Origin: Thiotrichaceae bacterium
GTDB taxonomy: Bacteria > Pseudomonadota > Gammaproteobacteria > Thiotrichales > Thiotrichaceae
Direction: 5' to 3'
DNA: 64,000 nucleotides
Assembly: GCA_023144895.1 (NCBI GenBank)
Contig: JAGLEV010000051.1
Location: 1-64,000, forward strand
Shown: positions 1-8,794 of the stretch, piece after piece
Layout: the number at the start of each line of letters is the position of its first letter
How positions within the stretch are numbered: the first letter of the stretch is position 1
The notes under the pieces: generated by a model
Database searches by the model: none
What the model saw: only the letters and a program-made list of their open reading frames with translations
Told to the model about the DNA's origin: nothing
Translations under genes and position numbers: made by a program

Positions 1-330
1 AAAAATAGAACTATTGCGATAGCAAAGGGCGAATACAAACCTAAAAAAAATGAGCCTAAGGTATGGTTTGAGTCTATAAAATCATTATCACAAGTGTTAA
101 GCAATGAAAATCAAGACCTTTTAAAGCTTATTATCAAGCATAAACCCAAGTCATTAACTGAGCTGGAAGAAATAAGCCATCGTAAAAAATCAAACTTATC
201 AAGAACATTAAAAACACTTGAGAGGTATGGTATTGTTTCACTAAGTAAAGAAAAAGGCAAAGTAATGCCCATTGTAAAAGCATCGAATTTTAGAGTTGAG
301 TTTGGCTTAAATTCAGTGGCTTATCAATAA
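1..330 (+). CDS. COG4190-like HTH regulator / antitoxin, 5'-truncated by the window edge
   Basis: The reading frame is open from base 1, so the gene begins before the window; a GTG at 94 is only an internal codon. The visible 109 residues have a winged-helix layout. A segment reading LTELEEISHRKKSNLSRTLK (about residues 46-65) looks like the helix-turn-helix, followed by a short wing ending in a hydrophobic tail. The N-terminal part (AKGEYKPKKNEPKVWFESI) is typical of COG4190 / HVO_A0114-like predicted DNA-binding proteins, which in many genomes are the antitoxin partner of a small toxin encoded just upstream (TumE/TumA type). The toxin would lie outside the window, so that pairing is inference. 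The next features downstream are gene fragments, which suggests a decaying accessory spot. Confidence 0.7.
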   Translation, partial: KNRTIAIAKGEYKPKKNEPKVWFESIKSLSQVLSNENQDLLKLIIKHKPKSLTELEEISHRKKSNLSRTLKTLERYGIVSLSKEKGKVMPIVKASNFRVEFGLNSVAYQ

Positions 331-489
331 AATCTAAATAAGGTTAGATCGTGATTCTCGTGCAGCGAGAAGCCACGAGCTGAACCATTTGTTGGACAAG
401 CGGGTTTCTTGCTTCACTATGTAGATTACTTTTTCAGGTTTACTTCTTGGATGGCATACTCATGATTCTCTTCCATTGTATTTAAAACC

Positions 490-756
490 ATGACGATAGA
501 CTGTTTAGTTTCAAAAATTCATAACAGAAATAAAGCTAAAATATCGATTAAAAAACTATTGGCTTTCTTTGAAATTGAAAAAGTAGACAAAGAAGTTTTG
601 TTGCTCTCAATAGACTCTCAATTTACTGACTTTGAAGATGCTGTTCAGTATTATTCGGGACAGCTAGTGGGATTTGAATCTATTGTTACCAGAAATATTG
701 ATGACTATAAAAAAGCAGTTTACCCCACTTACTCACCAGTGAATTATGGGAAATAA
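490..756 (+). pseudogene. PIN-domain toxin fragment (N-terminus missing)
   Basis: The 88-residue frame matches the second half to two thirds of a VapC-like PIN ribonuclease. It contains the DFEDAVQYYS block (about residues 47-56), which carries the third catalytic acidic region, and then IVTRNIDDYKK and a final YSPVNYG that match the usual 'ivTrN.kdf...p.ysp' ending. The expected first 45-50 residues, with the essential DTNV-type aspartate, are absent. The bases upstream (331-489) show no PIN N-terminus in any frame I read. Without the first aspartate the nuclease should be inactive, so I treat it as a relic. No antitoxin gene is attached to it. Confidence 0.7.
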
Positions 757-829
757 TTGAGTTAAATCATCAGAATAAGTAATAAAAAAAGTCTAACAGG
801 TGACGGTGGTTGTAAGTCAAGTGATTAAG

Positions 830-945
830 CTAATTTTTCATCCCATTCTTTACCATGACATTCAAGATGGTCATAAGCCGTCTCATACAAGCAATTAAGG
901 CTACTTTTTTTGCTTTAACCTAAACAGCCGTTTATTTTAAAATGG
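830..945 (-). mobile_element. IS110-family transposase 3' remnant
   Basis: On the minus strand, the frame ending at the stop at 830-832 reads KKVALIACMRRLMTILNVM. This matches the conserved C-terminal block of IS110/IS1111 transposases (usual form 'KKvALtAcmRKLLtiLNam'). The frame is open only back to a stop at 920-922. Immediately beyond it, another frame reads RLFRLKQKK, which resembles the preceding RLRaaGK segment and implies a frameshift. Nothing of the catalytic DEDD or serine regions survives here, and no element ends are evident. Identification is by motif recall only. Confidence 0.65.
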
Positions 946-1002
946 GAACCGATTAGAAATCAGGCTAGAATAGTCTTATAATTTCTATACAGATTAATAC
1001 TC

Positions 1003-2673
1003 ATGAATACGAATACTACTGATAAGCCACATAACTTCATTGAAAAAATTATTAACGATGATTTAGTGAATAAGACCGTTAGCCAAATTAAAACACGTTT
1101 CCCTCCAGAGCCGAATGGCTACCTACATATTGGTCACGCAAAATCGATCTGTATTAACTTTGGTTTAGCCCAAGATTTTGGTGGTACATGTAACCTTCGT
1201 TTTGATGACACCAATCCTGTTAAAGAAGATATTGAGTACGTCGAATCCATTAAAAAAGATGTGCAATGGCTTGGTTTTCAATGGGATGGTGATATTCGTT
1301 TTACCTCACAATACTTTGATCAACTGCATGATTGGGCTGTCGAATTAATCAAACAGAGTAAAGCCTATGTTTGTGACCTTACGCAAGAAGAAGGTCGTGA
1401 ACTACGGGGTACATTAAAAGAGCCAGGACAAAATAGTCCTTATCGTGATCGTAGCGTGGCAGAGAATCTTAGCTTATTTGCAAAAATGCGAGCAGGTGAT
1501 TTTGCTGAAGGGCATTGTAGTTTACGAGCAAAAATTGCTATGAACTCACCTAATATTCAACTACGTGATCCCGTGATCTATCGTATTAAACATGTTTCTC
1601 ATCATCAAACAGGAGATACATGGTGTATCTATCCTTCCTATGATTTTGCGCATGGTCAAAGTGATGCGATTGAAGAGATTACGCATTCAATCTGTACCCT
1701 AGAGTTTGCAGAGCATCGTCCTTTGTATAATTGGTTTATTGAAAACCTTCCTGTTCCTGCAACACCGCACCAATATGAATTTTCCCGTCTTAATGTTAAT
1801 TACACCATCACCAGTAAACGTAAATTAAAGTTACTGGTCGATGAGAATCATGTTGAAGGCTGGGATGATCCTCGAATGCCAACGATTTCGGGTTTGCGTC
1901 GCCGTGGTTTTACGCCAGAATCCATTCGTACTTTTGCGAAGATGACAGGAGTGACTAAGGTGGATGGTATCGCTGATGTCAGCATGTTGGAATATGCGAT
2001 TCGTGAAGACCTTAATGAAAATGCGACTCGTGCCATGTGCGTTCTGCATCCTCTAAAAGTCACACTCACGAATTATCCTAGTGATAAAACTGAGATATTA
2101 TCAGCAGCAGGTCATCCTAACCGTGATGATATGGGAACACGAAGCCTACCTTTTGATTCAGAGCTATTGATTGATCAAGAGGATTTTAGAGAAGCGGCGA
2201 ATAAAAAGTATAAACGTTTAGTGATTGGTAAGCGTGTTCGTCTTAGAAATGCTTATATTATTGAAGCCGATGAAGCGATTAAAAATGATCAGGGTGAGAT
2301 TATTGAAGTCCGTGCGCGGATTATTGAAGATACAGTAGGTAAAAATCCTGCGGATGGAATTAAAGCAAAAGGCGTTATTCATTGGGTGTCTGCTAAAAAC
2401 CATGTTGATTGTGACGTTCACCTTTATGATCGTTTATTTACTGATGAAGCTCCTGATGCAGGGGGTAAGGATTTCCTAGAGTGTATTAATCCTAATAGTC
2501 TTGAAGTTGTGCAAGGATGTAAGGCTGAAGTGGGTCTAGCGAATGCAACAGAAGAGGATTACTTTCAGTTTGAACGTGAAGGCTATTTTAAGAAAGATGA
2601 AGCACATTCTAGTGTGGATAAATTAGTTTTTAATCGCACCATCGGTTTACGAGACACTTGGGATAAGAAATAG
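1003..2673 (+). CDS. glnS: Glutaminyl-tRNA synthetase
   Basis: Class I aminoacyl-tRNA synthetase that charges tRNA-Gln with glutamine in the cytoplasm. It has 556 residues, close to the roughly 555 of E. coli GlnRS. The [15 protein letters not shown] segment (residues 34-48) holds the HIGH ATP-binding motif at 42-45. The KMSKS-equivalent is TSKRKL at 270-275, the degenerate form normal for GlnRS (MSKRKL in E. coli). The FDDTNP block near residue 67 and the two C-terminal anticodon-binding beta-barrels are present over the full length. The ATG at 1003 is the first start in frame and matches family length. The gene stands alone. Its presence indicates direct charging of tRNA-Gln rather than total reliance on the GatCAB route. 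Confidence 0.98.
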   Translation: MNTNTTDKPHNFIEKIINDDLVNKTVSQIKTRFPPEPNGYLHIGHAKSICINFGLAQDFGGTCNLRFDDTNPVKEDIEYVESIKKDVQWLGFQWDGDIRFTSQYFDQLHDWAVELIKQSKAYVCDLTQEEGRELRGTLKEPGQNSPYRDRSVAENLSLFAKMRAGDFAEGHCSLRAKIAMNSPNIQLRDPVIYRIKHVSHHQTGDTWCIYPSYDFAHGQSDAIEEITHSICTLEFAEHRPLYNWFIENLPVPATPHQYEFSRLNVNYTITSKRKLKLLVDENHVEGWDDPRMPTISGLRRRGFTPESIRTFAKMTGVTKVDGIADVSMLEYAIREDLNENATRAMCVLHPLKVTLTNYPSDKTEILSAAGHPNRDDMGTRSLPFDSELLIDQEDFREAANKKYKRLVIGKRVRLRNAYIIEADEAIKNDQGEIIEVRARIIEDTVGKNPADGIKAKGVIHWVSAKNHVDCDVHLYDRLFTDEAPDAGGKDFLECINPNSLEVVQGCKAEVGLANATEEDYFQFEREGYFKKDEAHSSVDKLVFNRTIGLRDTWDKK

Positions 2674-3109
2674 TTATAAGCGAGCTGAAAATAATAGCGA
2701 TTTGATAGAAATTATTGGGACAATAAAGTTATCCAGAGTTATCCACAAAGCTGTGGATAACTTTGTGGATAACTTTATTATCTTATTTGAGTGTAAAAGT
2801 AAAGCCTAATGAATAAAATTAAAAAAATACTATAAGTAATTGATAGTAATAGTATAAGATACCTTTATTGATTGCTTATACAGAATCATAGCTTAATAAT
2901 TTCTTATCAATGATATGTTGATAATAACTTGACAGCCAATGAAAAAAGGAGGTCAAAATTACTCATAATCGCTACAAATAGGTCTATTTTATCCAAATCC
3001 CTTGTTTTAGTAGCATAAATCGCTAAACGGTCGTTACGCTAACTGAGAGTCGATGATAAATCTATCACAGATAAAATAATATGATGTGTTCAAGGTTTCT
3101 TGTAGGGAG
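2674..3109. other. Intergenic region, glnS to lipoprotein-like gene
   Basis: 436 bases between the ends of two convergent genes. Apart from the DnaA-box-like inverted cluster at 2722-2777 I see no gene, tRNA or clear terminator. The remainder is AT-rich and does not hold a frame with a ribosome-binding site. Confidence 0.6.
2722..2777. repeat. Inverted cluster of four DnaA-box-like nonamers
   Basis: Two plus-orientation sites (TTATCCAGA at 2729-2737 and TTATCCACA at 2739-2747) face two minus-orientation sites (TGTGGATAA at 2752-2760 and 2764-2772). Three of the four equal the DnaA-box consensus TTATNCACA exactly and the fourth differs at one base. The whole block from AATAAAG to CTTTATT is an imperfect inverted repeat. 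Its core stem is AGTTATCCACA / TGTGGATAACT around a 4-base loop, so it could also fold as a hairpin after glnS. No dnaA, gidA or AT-rich 13-mer set is nearby, so I do not call an origin. Confidence 0.75.
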
Positions 3110-3601
3110 CTAAACTTTGTTACAAGGTTTAATTTTCACATCAACCATTAAGTGAGAAGGAAGACCTGTAAAGTAGACCTGTTGGCTTTTGTCTGTGGTG
3201 AAGTTAGCTTTCAAATGATGAAAGAGATAGGAGACACAGCCTACATTGACGGTATATTCTTTTTTATGAGCCTTATCTGCGGCGATGATTAGCTTTGAAT
3301 TAATAATCTCTGGCTGAGGTTGTAGAGTGCTACTAATACCAGAAACTAAGACTTCGAGTTTGGGATAGGCTTTGCTTTTTTTAGCTAGGTGGATGTAACC
3401 AATCGGTTCGTTATCTTGGTTTTTAATCGTCAGCGTTTTACCTGAACAACAATAAGGGCCAATTTGACGATTATGATTGCTAACAGCACTTTTCATTAAA
3501 TTATATTGTGTTTTCTTTGGGTTAAAGTGATTGGGTCCTGTTAAATTACACCCTAGTGAAAGTAATGCACACAGTAATCCTAAAGATACTCGGTAAGTCA
3601 T
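3110..3601 (-). CDS. Hypothetical exported lipoprotein-like protein
   Basis: I do not recognise a family for this 163-residue product. Residues 1-18 form a short signal sequence ending in SLGC with Cys18, close to a lipobox although position -3 is Ser rather than Leu; lipidation is therefore likely but not certain. The mature part carries a Cys-Cys pair (about residues 52-53), a KTLTIKN strand, a GYIHLA strand and a final KPCN. The pattern looks like a small beta-rich periplasmic domain that may be held by disulfides. The ATG at 3601 is preceded by AGAGGGA at a good distance. It is convergent with glnS and lies downstream of, but 160 bases from, the radical SAM operon, so its own promoter is likely. 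Confidence 0.6.
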   Translation of the reverse strand: MTYRVSLGLLCALLSLGCNLTGPNHFNPKKTQYNLMKSAVSNHNRQIGPYCCSGKTLTIKNQDNEPIGYIHLAKKSKAYPKLEVLVSGISSTLQPQPEIINSKLIIAADKAHKKEYTVNVGCVSYLFHHLKANFTTDKSQQVYFTGLPSHLMVDVKIKPCNKV

Positions 3602-3762
3602 AAATCCCTCTATATTTTTGATAGAAATAGTAATAAAATCAATAGTAGAGCGTCCTTTGCTCTAGCTTATTAAAGACAATACCTGAGAAAATTAAACTTT
3701 ACTATTAAAAATCTATAATAGTTAAGATATTGATTAGAAATACCTTATTAAAGAATAGTGAT

Positions 3763-5658
3763 TCATTTTTCAAATAGGGCGTTATAAATATAGCTCTTTG
3801 GTAACTTTGGCATATTGACGGCATCATCAAACCAAAATTTTAAGGGTTCATTAAAACCAATACCATGCATGTAGTTATAAAGTGCCTTATTTAAGCCTTT
3901 GCCTAGCATTTCATGGTTTGTATCAAGGTGATCAGTGAATTCAATATCATTGTGAGCATAGCCAAGCTGGCTGGCTGGTAATAACTGTACACCATATTGC
4001 TTAGGTTCTAGTCCAATCGGGCTGTGTGCTGTTGCAGAGAAGCGATGCCAATAGGCTGATTGGAAGCAATTGTTCATCATTAATTGGCGAACATATTCTA
4101 ATGATAGTACGGTTTCATCTGCTGTTTGAGTAGGGAAGCCATACATAAGATAAGCATGAACAAGAATTCCAGCATCACTAAAAGCTTTGGTGACTTGGGC
4201 AACTTGAGTGACAGTCACCCCTTTCTTCATTTGTTTGAGTAAGCGATCAGAGGCAACTTCTAAGCCACCACTAATGGCAATACAACCAGAGTCTGCTAAG
4301 AGCTGACAACGTTCTGGAGTAAAGGTTTTTTCAAAGCGAATATTGCCCCACCATGTGATGGTAATGCCTTTTTCAATTAAACGTTCTGCGAGTGCAAATA
4401 AGACTTTAGGCGGCGCGGCTTCATCAACAAAATGAAATCCTGTTTGCCCTGTTTCGGCAATTAATGACTCAATACGTTGTACTAAAATATCAGCCCCCGC
4501 ATCATCATAACGTTTAATATAATCAAGGCTAATATCACAAAAGCTACATTTTGACCAATAACAACCATGTGCTACGGTCAGTTTATTCCAGCGCCCATCA
4601 CTCCAAATACGATGCATGGCATTAAGCATTTCACAGAGTGAAAGGTATAGGCTTAAATCTAATCCATCGTAAGTCGGCGTACCAATATCAGTATGTGGGA
4701 AGTCAGTCAGTTGACCTTTTTGATAAACAAGCTGTTGATCCTGCATAAAGAAACAGCGTACTAATTCACTTTGTTCTCGCCGACCTGCTAAATATTCTAA
4801 TAAGGTTAATAATGGGCGCTCACCATCATCTAAGGTTATATAATCGACCCAATCAAATAATCGTGGGTCATTGAGTTGTCGTAGTTCGGTATTAATATAA
4901 CCACCACCTAGGGTGACGATACAATGAGGGTTATTGCTTTTTATTATTTGAGCCATTTGCAAAGCACCGAGCATATTACCCGGAAAAGGCACGGTAATTC
5001 CAACAATATCAGGCTGTATTTTTTGAAGGTGAATTTGGAGGCATTGATTGATGATGTCTTGGGTAAAACTATGGTGCTGTAGGGCTTGATTAAGATCATC
5101 AAAGCTCGGGTTCGATGAGGCTAAGCGTTCTGCATAACGAGAGACTTCAAAGTGTGGGTCAACCGCTTTGGTAATCACATTGATAAGATCATTAATAAAT
5201 AAAGTCGCTAGGTATTTTGCCTTATCCTGTGTACCCAGTGTACCAAAGGCATTCTGCAATGGATCACCAAATAACTCCGCCATATCATCTAAGCGATTAA
5301 AACTATTACTTTCTGGTAAAAATTGACGTGATGCAATACGAATAGCGAGACTAGGATCTTTGCCTTGCAAGAAACGAATGGTGGGTTCAACACATTGACG
5401 ATATTGCTGAAAATGACTAAAAAAGTCATAAATATCGTCATCGAGTTCATCATCATCGGTATCGGCATAAAAGTCTTCGACACGCTCAAGTATTTGATCT
5501 AAGCCTTTCGTGCTTAACATGCGAAGCAATACTTCGATGGCTAAATCACGTTGGGTAACTGTATAACCTTGTTCACGTAAAAATCCTGTTAAATAAGCCG
5601 TCGCAGGATAGGGCGTATTGAGTTGGGTCATGGGTGGAGTGAGTAACAGGACTTGCAT
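3763..5658 (-). CDS. B12-binding-domain radical SAM protein
   Basis: Predicted radical S-adenosylmethionine enzyme of the cobalamin-binding-domain class. The N-terminus (MQVLLLTPPMTQLNTPYPAT) is the typical start of the Rossmann-like B12 domain. IVGITVPFPGN and VTLGGGYINTEL belong to its second half. The cluster-binding motif is HGCYWSKCSFCD, which has spacing C-x4-C-x2-C instead of the usual C-x3-C-x2-C. Later SGGLEVASDRLLKQMKKG and YLMYGFPTQT blocks are typical of the TIM barrel of this class. A canonical DxHxxG cobalamin motif is not obvious. I chose the ATG at 5658 (631 residues) over an upstream TTG at 5676 because the family starts there and it clears the SDR stop. It is the last gene of a four-gene operon. 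The substrate is unknown. Confidence 0.85.
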   Translation of the reverse strand: MQVLLLTPPMTQLNTPYPATAYLTGFLREQGYTVTQRDLAIEVLLRMLSTKGLDQILERVEDFYADTDDDELDDDIYDFFSHFQQYRQCVEPTIRFLQGKDPSLAIRIASRQFLPESNSFNRLDDMAELFGDPLQNAFGTLGTQDKAKYLATLFINDLINVITKAVDPHFEVSRYAERLASSNPSFDDLNQALQHHSFTQDIINQCLQIHLQKIQPDIVGITVPFPGNMLGALQMAQIIKSNNPHCIVTLGGGYINTELRQLNDPRLFDWVDYITLDDGERPLLTLLEYLAGRREQSELVRCFFMQDQQLVYQKGQLTDFPHTDIGTPTYDGLDLSLYLSLCEMLNAMHRIWSDGRWNKLTVAHGCYWSKCSFCDISLDYIKRYDDAGADILVQRIESLIAETGQTGFHFVDEAAPPKVLFALAERLIEKGITITWWGNIRFEKTFTPERCQLLADSGCIAISGGLEVASDRLLKQMKKGVTVTQVAQVTKAFSDAGILVHAYLMYGFPTQTADETVLSLEYVRQLMMNNCFQSAYWHRFSATAHSPIGLEPKQYGVQLLPASQLGYAHNDIEFTDHLDTNHEMLGKGLNKALYNYMHGIGFNEPLKFWFDDAVNMPKLPKSYIYNALFEK

Positions 5659-5669
5659 AGTGTTGATAC

Positions 5670-6371
5670 TTACCAAGCAATCTCTGTGCCATCAATATCG
5701 AGAAACTGCCCGCTATGTTTCATCTCTGCGCTGGTGATCATTGCTAATAAACGTGTTGCTGATTCTTCAACAGAGATTTCACCATTAGGTCCTCCCATAT
5801 CGGTGCGAACCCAACCAGGATGAAGAATCATGACAATAATATCACGATGTTTTAGATCACGAGCAGCACTAACACTAACCGCATTGAGTGCCGCTTTAGT
5901 GGCGCGATAAGCATAAGCACCCCCTGATCCATTATCATCCATACTGGCCATTTTACTACTGATATTAGCAATGACTTTCATCGAACTCGATGCAATATTA
6001 TCAACAAATAATTCCATCAGCTTCATTGGTGCTAATAAATTAACCTGTACCGCTTCTTCCCATGTCGTGGCTTTCTCTGTAGAACGACCAAATTGAGATG
6101 CTGTGACTGCATGAATACCCGCATTATTAATTAATACATCAATAGGGTCTGAGCCAATAGTACTCTGTAGCATATTGAGTTGTTTTTCATCACGTACATC
6201 AAGTGTATGGCATTGTATCTGTTGAGGGTATTGCTTTTGTAATGCTAATAGCTCTGTGGCTTGATCAAGCTGGCGACAACAAGCATGGATAGTCCAGTCT
6301 TGCTTTGCAGTGAGTTGGCATAGTGCAAGTCCAATACCGCGGTTAGCACCTGTAATTAATAAACTTGGCAT
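5670..6371 (-). CDS. Short-chain dehydrogenase/reductase (SDR family)
   Basis: Classical NAD(P)-dependent short-chain dehydrogenase of 233 residues. It shows the TGANRGIG cofactor motif at residues 7-14, DVRDE after the second strand, the NNAG motif (VLINNAGIH), ISSKMAS with the catalytic serine, YRATK as the catalytic YxxxK, and HPGWVRTDMGG after the active site. The last is typical of the sniffer / C-factor-like SDR group. I start it at the ATG at 6371 (MPSLLITGANRG). A longer frame beginning at 6431 would overlap the FHA gene and add a Lys-rich stretch that is only that gene's tail read in another frame. It lies 4 bases after the FHA gene and 11 before the radical SAM gene, so it is co-transcribed. 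Substrate unknown. Confidence 0.88.
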   Translation of the reverse strand: MPSLLITGANRGIGLALCQLTAKQDWTIHACCRQLDQATELLALQKQYPQQIQCHTLDVRDEKQLNMLQSTIGSDPIDVLINNAGIHAVTASQFGRSTEKATTWEEAVQVNLLAPMKLMELFVDNIASSSMKVIANISSKMASMDDNGSGGAYAYRATKAALNAVSVSAARDLKHRDIIVMILHPGWVRTDMGGPNGEISVEESATRLLAMITSAEMKHSGQFLDIDGTEIAW

Positions 6372-6375
6372 AGTC

Positions 6376-7365
6376 CTAATTCTCGTTTTCATTTTCATTT
6401 TTTCCGACGATTTCTTGAAAGACTTCATCACCGAGTTTTTTATCTGCTTCAGTAATAAAGTCTACAATAGAAATAGTCTCTTGTTGGCGGATGTCCCAAT
6501 GACTTAATTGTTTATTATAGTTGGGCAGATGCACAAAGTCTGGAGCGGCGGCTTCTTCAATAAAGTTTAAAATATGATGAGCAATTAGGGGGGTGCTAAC
6601 TAATAAGGAGATCCCAATGGCTTGGAGTGTTTTAGAGTGAGCAACATGAATAATAAAGAGGGTGAGTAAGATAGGTAATAATAAAACACTGACAATGTTT
6701 TTCATTATATTACTTACCGTGTCATCACTAAAGTAGTAGCTAATCGTTTCACCCGCATAATCGACTAGCTCTGGTATTAGAAAAAGCAATGAAGCCGTGG
6801 TTAGGGCGGGAAAGACATCCCAACGGTGGCTTGCTAATCGGCTAATTCCAACAATAACAAGGAAAAATAGTAGTAAGTAAAGGTAGGAGGTATATTTTAT
6901 AACAACATACTGCCAGATACTTTTATCCGTTGGAGTCGCAAGATATTCATCGGCAATAAAGACAAATAGAGTGAAAATTAATAGACTTATTGCCCAGAAA
7001 GGGTGACTTAATTGATGAAATATTCCTTTAGATTTCTGTATTTGGGTGGGTGCTACTGCTGTTTCTGAAGAGAGTACCCTCAGTTTTAAGCTACCAGCAA
7101 TAATATCCACAGGCAATGACACCGCTTGTTTTACATCAGAGGGTAGTACTGTTTTATTTAACTTAGTGATATTTTCATTGGATAGATTAGTGATATTTAG
7201 ACCCGCGTCTAAATCACCTTCAATCAATAAATGGTGAGCTGAAACAGTGGATTCAGAAAGAATAATATCGTTATCAAAGGCACGACCAATAGTGATTCGG
7301 TCGTTACTTATCGGATGAAATTGTTGTAAACCACGTCGACAGACTTCGATAATTACTTTTGCCAT
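6376..7365 (-). CDS. FHA-domain membrane protein
   Basis: 329 residues. Residues about 20-98 form a forkhead-associated domain, the phosphothreonine-binding fold: ITIGRAFDNDI with the GR pair at 27-28, then SESTVSAHH at 38-45 and an Asn-rich NLSNEN turn at 60-65. This is followed by about five hydrophobic segments (near residues 120-142, 151-172, 180-203, 218-241 and 245-268) and a charged cytoplasmic or periplasmic tail ending in a short NENENEN repeat. The FHA part should face the cytoplasm and recruit a phosphorylated partner, but no Ser/Thr kinase is visible in the window. Its start overlaps the protease stop by 13 bases, which indicates translational coupling. The membrane part resembles no transporter that I recognise. 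Confidence 0.82.
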   Translation of the reverse strand: MAKVIIEVCRRGLQQFHPISNDRITIGRAFDNDIILSESTVSAHHLLIEGDLDAGLNITNLSNENITKLNKTVLPSDVKQAVSLPVDIIAGSLKLRVLSSETAVAPTQIQKSKGIFHQLSHPFWAISLLIFTLFVFIADEYLATPTDKSIWQYVVIKYTSYLYLLLFFLVIVGISRLASHRWDVFPALTTASLLFLIPELVDYAGETISYYFSDDTVSNIMKNIVSVLLLPILLTLFIIHVAHSKTLQAIGISLLVSTPLIAHHILNFIEEAAAPDFVHLPNYNKQLSHWDIRQQETISIVDFITEADKKLGDEVFQEIVGKNENENEN

Positions 7366-8660
7366 TGTATCTTTTGAGTCATTTTTTCGAATAGGCCCAT
7401 AGCAGAGTCAAAGTCACTACCTACCAAATCGAGATTAAAAATAAAGCCTTTACGGTCTTTTCCCACCATTGCCATGGTAATTAAAATATCACTGAGACCG
7501 ACATACTTGTGATAGTCACGTCGACAAATACTTGCTTTAAAGTCCGTTCCAGCAATTTTAACAAAACGGGTAATACAAGAAAAGTTAGTGACATCATCGG
7601 CCCCCGCATTATTTGCTGGCACACTGCTATTCATTGTGACATAGGTTGCACGATAAAAGCGTGCAGGTATGAGCCCATCACTTTCTACCCAGTGGTATTC
7701 ATAGCTGATACCACCCACATCAAGATTAGAGTTTAAAAAGATATTATAGTTATTTGTACAGTGAGATGATGTGAGTTTAAATAAATCTTCAGCTTTTTGT
7801 GGCTGGCTCGCATCCCAGCAATGGTAGCTAGTTGATAGTAAAGAGGGAACAATGAGCTCTCCAATTTTACTGGTTCCCCATTCATTTTGCATAATGCGGT
7901 GTAAGCGATTTTGTGAATTAATGACCAGTTGATCAGAAACCGTATCTTGGACATCAATAATGGCTTTGAATTCTCTTTCCTTCACTCGGTCAAGTAAGGA
8001 TTTTAAGTGATTGGCTGCAACGAGAAAGCTGAGTTCATTTCCCTGTGTTGCAACATTAATACCAATAACCTTGCCATCTTCATTCAGCGTCGGCCCACCA
8101 CTCATACCTGGATTTAGGCTAGCAGAGACATGGATGTATTTTTCTTCACTATTGGTGCGGATACCATTATTGACACCTTCAATAATAGAAAAACCAAGAT
8201 TTAAAGGATTGCCTAAGGAAAAAATTCTAGCACCTTCTTCAGGTATTTCAGCAAATTCTAGCGGCTCTCCGATATCTTCCTCTGCTTTTAATACCGCAAG
8301 GTCATGAGTGATATCAATATCAATCACTTTTAGATGACCTTTTTTTCCAGAGCGGGAGAGGTATTCTAGTTTGTATTGATCTGGAGCATCGATATAACCA
8401 CTAATAACGTGATAGTTAGTTGCAATAATATTGCCTTGCACCACAGTAAATCCTGAGCCAATACTTGATTTTTTTTCTGTTTGATCGTGTACAACACGGA
8501 TTTGGAAGACTGAATTTTCTGTTTCCACATAAATATCTTCACTATTCATTTTAGCGAAGACAGGAGTGGTCAATAAAATGAAGCCAAGTAATGTTATTAA
8601 CACACGTTGAGTCACGTGATTTGTTGTAATGGGTAGCAAAAAATAGGTATAAATTATCAT
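7353..8660 (-). CDS. Secreted trypsin-like serine protease (S1C, Deg-like, no PDZ)
   Basis: Exported chymotrypsin-fold protease. With the ATG at 8660 the product has 435 residues: a signal peptide to about residue 36 (cleavage after TTPVFA), then the catalytic triad His84 in ATNYHV, Asp120 in HDLAVLK and Ser187 in NPGMSGGP. These are the hallmark blocks of the DegP/HtrA group. No PDZ domain follows. Instead there are about 200 residues of unrecognised sequence with several cysteines (for example SSHCTNN and FSCITRF) that may be a disulfide-stabilised sensing domain. A TTG at 8693 would extend the signal peptide; neither start has a clear ribosome-binding site. It is the first gene of the protease-FHA-SDR-radical SAM operon. 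A role in envelope quality control or signalling is inference. Confidence 0.85.
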   Translation of the reverse strand: MIIYTYFLLPITTNHVTQRVLITLLGFILLTTPVFAKMNSEDIYVETENSVFQIRVVHDQTEKKSSIGSGFTVVQGNIIATNYHVISGYIDAPDQYKLEYLSRSGKKGHLKVIDIDITHDLAVLKAEEDIGEPLEFAEIPEEGARIFSLGNPLNLGFSIIEGVNNGIRTNSEEKYIHVSASLNPGMSGGPTLNEDGKVIGINVATQGNELSFLVAANHLKSLLDRVKEREFKAIIDVQDTVSDQLVINSQNRLHRIMQNEWGTSKIGELIVPSLLSTSYHCWDASQPQKAEDLFKLTSSHCTNNYNIFLNSNLDVGGISYEYHWVESDGLIPARFYRATYVTMNSSVPANNAGADDVTNFSCITRFVKIAGTDFKASICRRDYHKYVGLSDILITMAMVGKDRKGFIFNLDLVGSDFDSAMGLFEKMTQKIQWQK

Positions 8661-8794
8661 GTTTATTTTTGAGTCTATTTGATTCTTAATCAATAGAGTA
8701 TGTTATTTCAATGGTTATTGACAGGCATTGTTAGGTTAGCCTACCTTATTTAATAGGATAAGTAACGAGTAATATTGGCTGTTTTTTTATCTCG

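Noticed and set aside
1831-2421. Minus-strand open frames inside glnS
   Set aside because: They lie wholly within a well-conserved gene and show no family motifs or ribosome-binding sites.
2722-2777. Possible chromosomal origin because of four DnaA boxes
   Set aside because: No dnaA, dnaN, gidA/mnmG or AT-rich unwinding repeats nearby, and the boxes also form a hairpin after glnS. I report only a DnaA-box-like cluster.
6372-6431. Longer N-terminus of the SDR from 6431
   Set aside because: It would overlap the FHA gene by 56 bases and is only the Lys-rich mirror of its repeat tail; ATG at 6371 gives a normal Rossmann start.
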